From contig OX344765.1 of NCBI GenBank assembly GCA_947034895.1, positions 12,157,001 through 12,221,000 of the forward strand: a stretch of DNA of 64,000 nt, read 5' to 3'. Source of the DNA: Rhytidiadelphus loreus (lineage: Eukaryota > Streptophyta > Bryopsida > Hypnales > Hylocomiaceae). Shown one piece after another: positions 49,630 through 61,200 of this stretch. The notes under the pieces are model-generated. The model did not search any database, had not been told where the DNA came from, and saw only the letters and a list, made by a program, of their open reading frames with translations. The first letter of the stretch is position 1; every line of letters begins with the position of its first letter. Both the position numbers and the translations under genes were made by a program.

Positions 49630-49890
49630 CCGGGCTCTAAAATTGCCTACCTCCTCAAATGCATATTGTTTGCACATGTTGCTTTTCATTGTACGAGCAA
49701 TGTACAAATAGTTCATAGTTTCAAGAGGTGGGCAATTTTAGAACCCATTGCATTTCAACTTCAAAAATTCATAACTCATTCTTGAAAGCTTCAAAAAATA
49801 TGAAACAACTTGAGTTAGATGCCAATTCCAATTGTCTTTCAATAAAAAAATTACTGAAAAATATTTCAAGAAGTTTCGCCTCCCCAAAAC
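49630..49890 (+). repeat. Dispersed repeat R2, copy 3
   Basis: Best-preserved inverted head: CTCTAAAATTGCC-TACCTC on the left pairs with GAGGTGGGCAATTTTAGAA on the right around a GTACA-rich loop of about 65 bp. The rest matches the other copies (TATGAAACAACTTGAGTTAG). Confidence 0.75.
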
Positions 49891-52735
49891 TCAGTTTCAA
49901 CTCTTTCATAGGCGCTTTCAGTTACAGACCTTGTACCCTATTAGTGTTGTTTTTGTGTTTTCGTTTTCGTTTTTCTCTTTTGACCTATTAGTGTTTTAAA
50001 GAAATTTATCGTTACGCCCAACAGCCAAAGATTCCAAGAACATTCTAATATTTCTTAATAGGATTCCACTGTAACTACGGTACTGTTGTTCCAGTAAAAT
50101 CCAAGAAGATCAGACAGCTGGAAATCACATTCTTTCTGACAACAATCTCCTTTGCACTTTGTACGAATGCAACCCAGCCAGTCCGGCTACTGAAGAACGT
50201 GAATGGTTGCCGTGGTTCACTTCGTTAAAATAAAATAAAATAAAATAAAATCAGACATACTATTTTATAAGGTACCCTAAATCCTGGATACCTGCTCTTC
50301 TCTAAGTGGCAAGGCGACACCCCTCTCTTCTCAACCAATGGTTAACTTAACCTCAGTCAACACATTCCCATCCTCAGGTTCGGCTACTTGCACACATTAG
50401 GAACTATATTACTTTTTTAAAGTTGAAGGGGACAGAATCCCTTGTTTGTAACCCTCCATCAAACAATGGGGACTTGGGGAGGGTATTGTAACTTTATCTA
50501 GGGTCACCGAAGTCCTTATTAGATGTAGATGAACAAGGTAGAAAACTATTCTATGTTATATTGAATGTAAAAATGGGTCACGGTTTGCTTTGCGTACCCA
50601 AAAATGTTGTCTCAACTACAATGGCAGTGCATTGCAATGTGTCAAACAACTTCAACTTTTAAATATGATAAAGTATGGTTTCACAAAATGTGGTTTTAGT
50701 TGCCTACACTTGTAATGTATCAAGAAAAAAAATTCATCACTATCAAAGTTTTTTAAGAAATTTTAATGAATTTTTTAGTTGAAAAAACAAGTTTTGTCCC
50801 AAATACCTAGAATCCTCAAAAACAAGCATTTGAAATATCAAATAGTTTTATTTTAATATCATTTTTGGATGTGACTTACATAAAGTGGTCTAATATTCAA
50901 AATAATTAATTTTATCAATAAAAAATTAATAAATTGTGCACTATGATGCCTACAAATCCCAAAATTCAGCGATTTTTCTCACCTCTAAGAAAAGATCCAA
51001 AAAAATTCAATATTATTGAAAAAACTCATTAGGAATATATATCTTGATCTTGTTGAGGTGCAAGACTTTTTAATTTTAATTTTAGGGTCTTCTTACTTTA
51101 TTAAAATGAACAAAATAGACAAATTTTGGAGGTTTAAAACAAAAATAACCTAAATAGTGTGTCTAAAAAGTGATACCCAAAGCAAACCATTACCCATCAA
51201 GGTAATGTGAGTTAGGCTTTTAAATTTTATAGATCTACATAAATTCTTTCCTCTACGACACTTTATTTCATTTTAAAAAGCTAATACCTCTTTGTAATGC
51301 CACCTAGCTTGCCATTATTGCCAATTAGAAGTTATTGATTGTTTGATAGTTTCAATTCCAAATGCAAGTGAATTGTCAAGAATGACAAAAAGAATTGGAG
51401 GAGAAATTGCTAATCTATACATTTGCTACTTTATTATTTAATCAAGAGCCTTTCTATCCATGGTATAGAACAGTATGCAAAATCACAAATAACTAAAAAT
51501 AATTTGATCTTCAAGTTTTCCATGAGAGGATTATTGTCTTCAATAAAGTATATACTTTTGAACCCCTAATCTCCCCCCTCCAAAACAATGAAATAAATGG
51601 TGAAGTTTTTATGGACACAATGTTCTTCAAAATGTAACCAAATTGAGTTTAACCCTTGCGGGTAGTGGATTTTCTTAAGATTTTATGATTTTCAAAGAGA
51701 CATGATAAAATAGCCCTTAATAGATAATAACCATAGATTGCATCTAGATAGTTAGATATGCCCAAATTATCATCAATAATTTTACATGATACAAATATAA
51801 ATAATTAAATATTTTATTAAGGACAATTTCTTGACATTTTTTTGATGATTTTTTTGTAGTGAACTTGAAATGTAAAACTCTAAATATGATAAATTTTTCA
51901 AATTTAATTTTCAATTAGACAATAAAAATTCTCCCTAGTATTTCTTGAAAGATAATTTACATCTAATTCTCAAAATATTGAAGATTTGCCTTATCCTTTC
52001 AAAATTTTGGATAAACAACAATGATCACGTGCTTGCTTCCAAATAAGTACATTCCATAATTGTACTTATGTTGCAAATATTCCCTAGTGGACTTGGATTA
52101 TCTCCTACATTGATCACATCAACATGTGATCCAATTTGCATCCAACATCATTGGCAATGTTGTATTTCCATAATATAAATTGAAATACTTCCTTGAAGGT
52201 TTAATTATGTCAAATATACGTAGATGGCTAAAGTTTTCTTTCATGTTATATACCAATTATCAGTAACAATAGTTCTTATTGCTTTCCATCACGATCTTGT
52301 AAGCAATGTTGGCAAGGTTCCTATTGTATTGTCATAGTCTTCCTGAAAAGTCTATGCCTAACTCCTAGCTCACCTCTAACTGTTCAAAGTGTTCCCACAA
52401 ACCTAGCTACACTCTAGATGAACTATTCTGTATACAATACCATTGGAAAAGGACACCCAACCTATTTCTTGGTGCCCATGACTTCACAGTTAAAAAAACT
52501 CCTCCCTACAACCTTTATCATTATACACAAATAGAATTTGAGTACAACGACCCCCCGTCTCTATCCCAATTTCTACTTTTTGGGTCATTTCTTATTATTC
52601 TTTCCGTTTACCACGAGGAAAATTTTCAACATTTCACTGCCACTGAAGCTCCCATGCAGATTTTTGGATGCACACATTCGTCGTACTGGACAGGAGATGC
52701 CGAAGTCAAACACCTGAATAAAATAACTGAAGGTT
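49891..52735. other. Gene-free stretch upstream of the 53-kb region
   Basis: AT-rich, with a less AT-rich patch at 50000-50550. No supported gene. Near 52109 GATCACATCAACATGTGATC forms a small perfect hairpin. Confidence 0.4.
50227..50251. repeat. (AAAAT)n microsatellite
   Basis: Five pentanucleotide units without interruption. Confidence 0.9.
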
Positions 52736-52790
52736 CCAGTATTCCAGTATTCCAGTAGTAACTTACGTGTAACTTACGCGTAACTTACTG
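52736..52790. repeat. Short tandem repeats
   Basis: TCCAGTAT is repeated three times, then TAACTTACGYG is repeated about three times. This marks the border to GC-richer sequence upstream of TPS1. Confidence 0.85.
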
Positions 52791-53231
52791 TCTGGTAAGG
52801 CAACATGGCGTACGTGGGTATGCGTTTCAAGTTCTGCCTTTGAGTGAGGTGAAGATTCATGTGTCATGCAGCGTTTTTTTCGGGCCGAAATGGCGCCCTC
52901 CGTCTCTAGAAGGTCTGAGCCTGTGAGCCTGTCAGACTCCCTCCCTCCAGAATTGCACCAGTGCTGTGAAGCCATGTGGCCAGTTCCTGTTCCGGAAGAA
53001 AAAAACACGCTGCAGTGCATGTGTGCCAGGAAAGAATTAAATCTGGAGATCACGGGAGTGAAAAGGCCGAGTTGGGGAACCAACGTGGGGAATCTAAATA
53101 GAGGGTACATTCCAGAGGCCGGCCACTAACCCACCCCACCCACCGGCACACTTTTAACCGTGGTTCGGTTTCTGCCACCCTGGTAGCTTGGGTTTCCAAC
53201 CCGTGAGAACGAAAGCTTAATTTAACTGAAC

Positions 53232-53882
53232 TTAACCTCGGGTCAGTGAGTCCGTCCGTCGCGACGGAGCTGTTGGAAACACAGGAATGAATGCGGCGGG
53301 GTGAATGATGCTTGGTTGCGACGATGAGCTTTGATGGCCCCGGCCTTTTTGCGCTTTTGATGATGCACTTAGGTTAGGGATCCTTCGGGAATCAGTATCG
53401 TAATCTTCAATGCTGGTGTTCGGCCAGCGATTGTCGTCCCGGCAACTGACAGGCCGGCTGGACCACCATTCGTTTGCGGATTTTGGTCGAAGCAAGGTAA
53501 AAGGAAGGAAAAGGCCAGGGAGTCTGAGTGGTGCTCTGGCAGGGAGGGAGGGAGACTCCGTGCTTTTGGAGGTCGGGCTTTGGCTTTGTGGAATAAACTG
53601 AAGTAGTCGTCGTAGGCTCAGTGTAGTCTTCGTCGTCTTCGTCGTCATGTTGTGGCTCGGCAGACGAGGAAGAGGCCGTCGTGGTTTGCTGTACCGTTCG
53701 TAGGCTGGACGTCGTGGATTTTTTAAAATTTTGTTTTTGTTTTTGTTTTTTTGGAGCGCCGCGATGGTCACAAGGAGCAAGCTCATCAGCGGTGTGATGA
53801 AGAGGAGTTTCTTTCGTAGTGGAGAGCTACTTCTTAATACTCCATCGTCGACGCTTCTCCTCCGCAAGTCTGTAGGCTTCAT
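53232..53882 (-). CDS. Doubtful divergent ORF, possible membrane-anchored protein
   Basis: 216-codon open frame pointing away from TPS1. Residues about 1-25 are basic and about 25-43 (LLFITPLMSLLLVTIAAL) form one hydrophobic segment, so a type II signal-anchor protein is conceivable. The rest is Ser/Pro/Arg-rich low complexity, including a Lys-Asn run templated by a T-rich tract. A donor-like GAG/GTTAAG overlaps the stop, so it could be a first exon. I recognise no family. It may equally be a chance frame in a GC-rich promoter. Confidence 0.25.
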   Translation of the reverse strand: MKPTDLRRRSVDDGVLRSSSPLRKKLLFITPLMSLLLVTIAALQKNKNKNKILKNPRRPAYERYSKPRRPLPRLPSHNMTTKTTKTTLSLRRLLQFIPQSQSPTSKSTESPSLPARAPLRLPGLFLPFTLLRPKSANEWWSSRPVSCRDDNRWPNTSIEDYDTDSRRIPNLSASSKAQKGRGHQSSSSQPSIIHPAAFIPVFPTAPSRRTDSLTRG

Positions 53883-53939
53883 TACCTTTCCTTACTCACT
53901 TTCTTGTTTTTCTTTTCTTCGCCTGCCACGAGAGCGCGC

Positions 53940-55271
53940 GATGTCGAGAGCGTGACGGTTGAGAGTGGTAAAGACTAAGGTAAGAGCGCTAGAGGAGGGA
54001 GTGTGAGTGTGAGTGTGCAGGGAGAGAGCTGCAGCAGAGCAGTGTGTGGAAAATTCGTCCGTTTTTTTCATCCATCACTTCTTGTTCGGAGAGTGTGTGA
54101 GTGCAAGAGCCGAGCGAGGGTGAGAGAGCTGCAGCAGAGGCGAGGCATGTAAAATTCGTCTGGTCTGTTCATCCATCACTTCTGTTTCTGGATCTCATCG
54201 CCGTGTTTTGTTTGGCCACTTCTTGTTGTCATGTCCTTCTCCCATGCTGTTCTCCACGTTTTCCTCTACTGATGTGAAGTGGTTAGAGTAGCGAAACTGC
54301 AGTTACTGTATGGCTGGCATCTTGGATGTAAACTACAGTTCTGCAGACCTTCTTGCTGAGTTTGGAGATTCGTGAGTGTTTTGTATTTTGAAGTGTCTGT
54401 GTTTTGATGTGTTTTTTTGTCGGTTTTTTTTCAGGGATGGCTGTGCTGCAGTTCAGAGGTTTGCATTGTTGACGAAGTGATGAATTTCTGCCTCGGCTTG
54501 CGCACCTCGCCGTTTCTTTCGCTTAGTTATGCTTTGCCATGGAGTGACCAGACTTTCTTGTAGACTGAGGTGGCCTCTTTGAACTCCTCGCTCTGAGTTA
54601 TTAAACACGTGCTTGTTGTCGCTGGTGGCCGAATGGTGGTATGGTTCAGCTGGACGGTTCAGTACTGAAGATGTGAACCTTAGGCAAGGGCTGCTGGGGA
54701 TTGAAATCTGGTATGCGAAGCCTTGTGCTTTCTCTCAGGAAATCAAGGTCGTTTGTCTATTTTTGCCTCGTATGACATCGCAATTCTATGGGACACGGGG
54801 GTTCGACGTCTTCTTGACCAGCTTCTCTTGAATGGTGAGTTCAGTGACTTGTGAATTTCATGGGCCGTTGCTGCGGTTCAGAGATTTTGGTGAACTGAAA
54901 TGTAGGAGAGCTACAAAGCACGATCTTTCCAGTCAATTTGTATCTTTAGAGCTGTTCGAAACTCAACGGTTGGGTGGCGTTGATTGAGTCCTGCAGCGAG
55001 GTAATTAGAGATCAAGCATCTGAAGACTTGGAATAGATTCTGGAGTTATTAATTCTGAATGATAAGTGTTCCTTGGAATTGCTACTTTGTGATGAGTCGA
55101 GGCCTCAAATATCTGTGTTCAGTAAATTCGTGAACAAGTAATCTGGTGTCCGTAGCGATCTGAATACTTTTGTTGAACTAGACTGAAGGCTGTGGAAGGA
55201 AGTGAGAGCTAGAGGGCAGAACGGTTGAGAAAATAGCGAGGGGAAGATATTATTGACAGAGAGAAAGGCGT
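53940..55271 (+). promoter_or_regulatory. TPS1 promoter / long 5' leader
   Basis: GC-richer than the intergenic DNA and without a recognisable coding exon. A tandem duplication links about 54020-54105 and 54119-54193 (GAGAGCTGCAGCAGAG, AAAATTCGTC and TTCATCCATCACTTCT in each). ATGs are frequent, and a 72-codon frame at 54613-54831 would be an upstream ORF if this part is in the mature leader. Transcription start and any 5'-UTR intron are undetermined. Confidence 0.45.
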
Positions 55272-58200
55272 ATGCCTTACTCTCTGAAAATAAAATCTTG
55301 CGAGAGTCCGAGATCAGTATGGGAAGGAGACGAAAGCTCCGATAACAGCATTCCCCAACGCCGGTTCTCCATTTCTTCCCCGGGGGAGCTGAAATTGAGG
55401 CCTTCCAATCTAACCCGGACCACTTCTCTCTCTGAGAATGAGGCTAAGCCTGAACTTTCTGCTCCAAAAGTGAACCTCACCCCATCTGTGACGTCGTCGC
55501 GGGTGGAGCGTTTGGTTAGGGAACGGCAGCTGAGAAGGAGCGGAAGCGGTTATACGCTTGGTGATGAAGTTGACGGAAAAATTGAGGCCCTTGGGGGGAA
55601 TGGGGGAATGGTCGGCGGCGGCGGGGATAGAATGGGGGAATGGTGGGCGGCCACTGAACCCCAGAGCAGTCACAGCAAAGCAGGTGCACACATGGACAGC
55701 TACGAAAGTGCTGGGAACTTGAACGAGAAACTCCACCGAAATACGCAAAGATTATTGGTTGTTGCCAATCGCCTTCCCGTTTCCGCAATCCGATTAGATG
55801 GGGACAAGTGGGACCTGCAGTTGAGTGCCGGAGGGCTTGTAAGTGCACTTTTGGGTACGGCTCTCAAACCATAATTGTAATCCCAAGAGTGCTCCTTTTT
55901 AAAATTGAATTTCCTGTTTGTAACCCCTGTACTGTATTGCGAGAGCGTTAATTGGTCATTCGTTTCGCGTGGCTATTTGGATCGATATTACAAATAGAGC
56001 CTGTTTTTTCATACATTACTGTTGTTAGGGTTATTTCAATTGGGAACTAGATTCTTTCGTTTTTGTGCTCCAATTTTCGGCTCCAGTTTGGGTGCTTTCG
56101 GTTTGTACGAGTCTTTTACCATATTACATTGCAGTCGTGGGGTGGGTGGGTGGTTTGGAGACTTAGTATTGTATAATAGAGTTTACGCGATCTGTCCAGG
56201 CATTTTTTCAATACTATACTCAGCTCAGCTTAATCAGTGAAGGGAAACCTTGTCGTGCAGGTGTGAAACAGAATTTCGAAACAAGATGGATTGGATGGGC
56301 GGGTGTAAGTGTACATGATGAGAAAGGACGCGTTTCCTTGACAGAAGCCTTAGCTTTGAAGGTCGGTCTTGCGAGTTTGCGTTTTATTAGGTTTGGTTTT
56401 ATGTTTTGTTGAGTATGTGGAGTGTACTGGGGTAGCTTTGGCATTCCCAGTTAAATGCCAAGCCAGAGGCAGTTTCTTGAATTTCCCCGCTTGGATCCAA
56501 CATAGAGCGAGGAAATGCCAAGTTAAAAGCAGATTCTGTATTTGAGAAGGTTTGGTGTAGGTTGACGGAAGGGCTTGGTGAAACTGAGCTTTCAGAGTAA
56601 TCGTTGGTCAGTAGTTTAGTTCCTTATTTTCTCGATTCTTGTTGTCATGTAGGTAGCATATTCTGAGTGCCTTTGGAGATAGCATTATCGAATATTTACA
56701 AGTGTAACGTCAGGATTTGAATTCCTCTTTTCAGCTCGATGGCAGCTATTTTGCCTGGCGGCTTCCGATGCCGTCGATGGGTCCTCTTATTTTCCGTGTG
56801 AAGTGGTTTTGGCGAATACAATTACTGAGTTGCTTGGGGTTTTAAGCGTAAAATTCAGTAGTTTAGCTTCTGATTTGCTCACTTTTTGTGAGTTTCAGGG
56901 CTGCGTTCCAGTGTTCCTGGATGATGATACTGTTGACCAATATTACAATGGCTATTGCAACAATGTGCTCTGGCCCCTCTTCCACTACATTGGATTGCCT
57001 CAGGCGGATCGGCTTGCTGCCACGAGAAGCTTGGATTCGCAGTTCCAAGCTTATCAGAAGGCAAACAAGATGTTTGCTGATGTTGTTTTTTCACAATACC
57101 AAGTGAGTTACAGTATGTCCTCCGTCACTGTGTGTCATTATCTAATCTGGTTGTTGTAATGTCTTTTCCAGATTCACTTTTCCTGCATACAATGCAAATA
57201 TTGAACTCTTAATATACTGCTCACCGGAACAGGATAATGTTCATCTTGGTGTCCTGTGTGCTCTCGTAGTCCGGAAACCAGCAGATTGTGCGTTGTGAGC
57301 AGTTCGCTAGGGTGGTGTTCTGTCAGATATATCTGTGCTGAGCTCATCAAATGGCGTCGTTCTAAGGAAGCTTCAGGTCAAGAGAAGGATTCTTGATCCA
57401 GTACATGTAGACGTTGGAGATATTTGCATTTATACATTGTTATTGGTTTTAATGCCAGGAAGGTGATGTGGTATGGTGTCATGATTACCACCTCATGTGT
57501 CTCCCTCAAGAGTTGAAGGAGTTAAACCCTCACATGAAAGTTGGATGGTTCTTGCACACACCATTTCCTTCCTCTGAAATATATCGGACTTTGCCGCTGC
57601 GGTCAGAGTTATTGAAGGCTGTGCTTACTGCAGATCTCATTGGGTACGTGTTTTTTGTGAAGCAGCCTTCACCCTCTTTAAAAACTACACCAAATTAGAA
57701 ACTCGTGGTGTAATGTAAGCCACTTGGAAAGCTCTATTTTTATTTTTATTTTTATGTAGTGGTGACCGAGGCTTTGATTTTCAATTCTCTTTTCCAGGTT
57801 GCACTGGGTTATTCCAGAGTAGAATTCGTTGGAATTGGTTTAGCAACTCCAATTCCACCGTTGCTTATATTTTTGAGCTGCTAGTTTCATGCTGTGGCAA
57901 TGTCTGCTGTGATGCAGCTTTCACACTTATGATTATGCGCGACATTTTGTGAGCGCATGTACACGCATATTGGGTCTGGAGGGTACACCAGAGGGTGTGG
58001 AAGACCAAGGAAAACTTACTCGTGTTGCAGCTGTACGATTGTTTTATTTCCTTGTGTCTGCTAGACCCAGCATCTGGTCTTGCGCATTGAATATTTTGTC
58101 TAGCCACATGACAATCCTCTTTTAGCACGAGCATCAAGGTGTTAGCGTTCATGCGATTTTAATGAACCCTACTTAAAGCCTGTACTAAGAACTGTATTAT

Positions 58201-61200
58201 ATTGCTTTACAGTTTCCTATAGGTATTGATCCTGAGAGGTTTATTCAAGCTCTAGAGACAGAGCAAGTGAAGCTGCATGTGAAGGAGTTGCTGCGTTTCT
58301 TTGCCGGCAGAAAGGTATTAGACACTTGTCAATCTGTGAACAAGTTTCATCAGTAACAGAGTAACGGAGTTTGAGTGAGTTCTTTAGAAGTTTGGTGCTG
58401 TTTTTTAAAATTCTGGATGCCGTTTTTTAACTCTGTTTGAGAGCTATGTCAATGAGCGTTTTTAATTCCGAAACCTTGGAGGAAGAGTCAATTTGTTTGT
58501 AAACATCAGTGTGTTTCAGCCTCCGCTTTTGACTGTTCTGGTGGTCACATTGTGGCAACGCTTGGATGCAGAAGATCGTCAATGTTTCTGGCTTCTGTGC
58601 TGGAGCATAATTTACACTTGTGTTGGCTTTCCTGCGGTGGTCTATCAGTTGGCGTGTTTCTATTATTTCTCACGATCCTTGCATTTTTCTGAATCAGGTG
58701 ATGTTGGGTGTGGATCGACTGGATATGATAAAGGGAATTCCTCAGAAACTATTAGCATTCGAGATGTTCCTGGAAAAGAATCCTGAATGGCGGGAGAAAG
58801 TTATGCTCGTGCAAATTGCTGTGCCAACGCGAACAGACGTGCACGAGTGTAAGTTCCTTAATTTCGTAAAATACATTATATTTCTTTTCATTTTGTCTCT
58901 TGTGTCTAAGACTCGCATTATGATCAATGTGGTTTGAGTTAATGGAAGGGATGTGCGCGGTGCAGATCAACGTTTGACCAGTCAGGTTCACGAAATAGTT
59001 GGCCGCATCAATGGTCGCTATGGTTCAGTAACTTTTGTGCCTATCCATCACTTGGCAAGTTCCTGTTTCTGTTCTTGTTTTCCGTATCCATCCACCTTCA
59101 AGTAGTTTCATTGCTGGTTGATGTTTGTGAATTGATGTTCCCTATGCTCTTGCACTGACTTTCACTAGAGCGTTTAAATGGTGGAATTCTTCATGCGTAT
59201 CACATTAATGCCGTTTATTCGGTCTTAGTTACACATGAATTTTTGCGATGGTAGCAGAGCTTTTGTCACTCATCCTTCTCTTAGATTCTTGGACATGATT
59301 CATGATTTTTTATTTGAAGCTCGCTAGGAAGTCTGACCAGTTCAGTTCGGAATATCTCCCTGATTATTTGACCTGCGTTCTTGTCATAAGATTCGCACTT
59401 GTTGAGATTAATTTTAGGATTCAAACTGAGCAGCTGAAGTATTCTTGTTTATTTTTTGCAGGATCGCTCCTTGGCCTTCCATGAATTGTGTGCATTGTAT
59501 GCTAGCACAGGTGCTTTGCTCGGTTCACATTATCTACATATTTTTCCCTTTTTGGTCTTTACGTACATATGTCATTGGTTGTTTGTCTAGACTGAATTCC
59601 CCGTAAATTTACTTCTTGACTCGGCATGGTAAATTTACTTCTTGACTTTTGATTTATGTATGGAATGTACTTTTGGGTAGATGTGGCGTTGGTTACTTCG
59701 CTGCGAGATGGGATGAACCTTGTAAGCTATGAGTATGTTGCCTGCCAGAATCTGAAGAACACTGAAGGTGTACTGGTATTAAGTGAGGTTAGACTCCTGC
59801 TGATCGTCCTGAATCTTTATGTATTTATGGTTTAGCAAAAGGAAACATTGTCTGGTGTTTAATTAAACTTTCCCACTTCATAATGCGTTGATTCTAGAAA
59901 CCAAACCAATGCAGGCATTTGATGCCGAAAGAAGATGATGGCTAGAAGTACGAAACATGTGCAGTTATTTTATGTCTTGTTGAGTTTCTGTTTTTGAATA
60001 CTGAAGTCCAATTGTATGTAGTTTGCAGGAGCAGCCCAGTCTTTAGGAGCTGGAGCCATACTTGTAAATCCTTGGAATATAAGGGAGATGTACAAGGCCA
60101 TCGAACAGGCATTGAAAATGAGTGACGAAGAAAGAAAGGAACGGCATCGTCACAACTTCACTCATGTCACTCACCACACGGCTCAGACCTGGGCTGATAA
60201 TTTTGTCAGGTGATATTTAGTCCTATGCTGGGCACTGCACTTACCCCATTTTTCTGAGTGCTCATGCATGTATCCTATGGGTCATGTTTGTATGCTGTTT
60301 GCATTATCCAGATATGTAGCATTCGTAGCATCAAGGTGCTGGTGCCTGCAGGAGGTGGTCACTTGTCGGCCAAGCTGAATCTAAATATGCTGTGCTAAAG
60401 ACTTTGTATTAAGGTTATTGACCTGTAGTGAATTTGAAAAATTGAGATGGTTCGCTCACAACGGCTTCTTAGAGGAATTAGTCTTGGAGGTGGTTTTATT
60501 CTCACAATTTGTGACGTGCGTTGTCTGAGGACCACACATACTGAATATGTAATTATTTTTGCGAATTCCAGTGAATTAAAAGATACCATTTGTGAAGCTG
60601 AGCTTCGAACTTTGGGCATACCTCCTATCCTACCTGTAGATACTGCCAGAGAAAGTTTTCGAAGATCCAAAAATCGACTGCTGGTTATGGTTAGTTGTTC
60701 AGATCTTTCACTCTGTGATATTGGACATTTGTCGTCACTAAGATGCATTGGCTTGATTTTTATTTCCTTCGATGTTCTTTAGTGGTTGGGCTTTCTAGTA
60801 GTTAATATTTAGTTGGTACCAAAGCTGCGTCTGTCCGGCGTGTCATGAGGGAGCCATGTTAGGTGACTCTTGACGTAGTTACGTTTGGAATTTAATTCTT
60901 TTGAGCTGTTGATAACGTTTAGGACAATACTCGAGGCTCGTTGTTGCTAATTGTTCATATGTGTCATATCAACACATATTTATAGTGTTTATATGCTATG
61001 ATCAGGGTTTCAATTCGACCATCACTGCAACAGTAGAAGCTCCCCGACGGGACCAGATCAAAGAATCCAAATTGGGTTTACACCCAGGCATTAAAGAGTC
61101 ACTTAAAATCCTTTGTTCTGATCCGAACACTGATGTTGTTATCCTAAGTGGCAGCAAGCGGGATATACTAGAAGAGGTGCCTCCCATACCTTGATGCATG

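Noticed and set aside
52763..53129. 115- and 87-codon overlapping frames on opposite strands
   Set aside because: Mutually overlapping, with no domain, in GC-richer promoter-side DNA; probably chance frames.
56022..56240. 72-codon plus-strand frame in TPS1 intron 1
   Set aside because: Intronic; ends before exon 2 and matches nothing in the protein.
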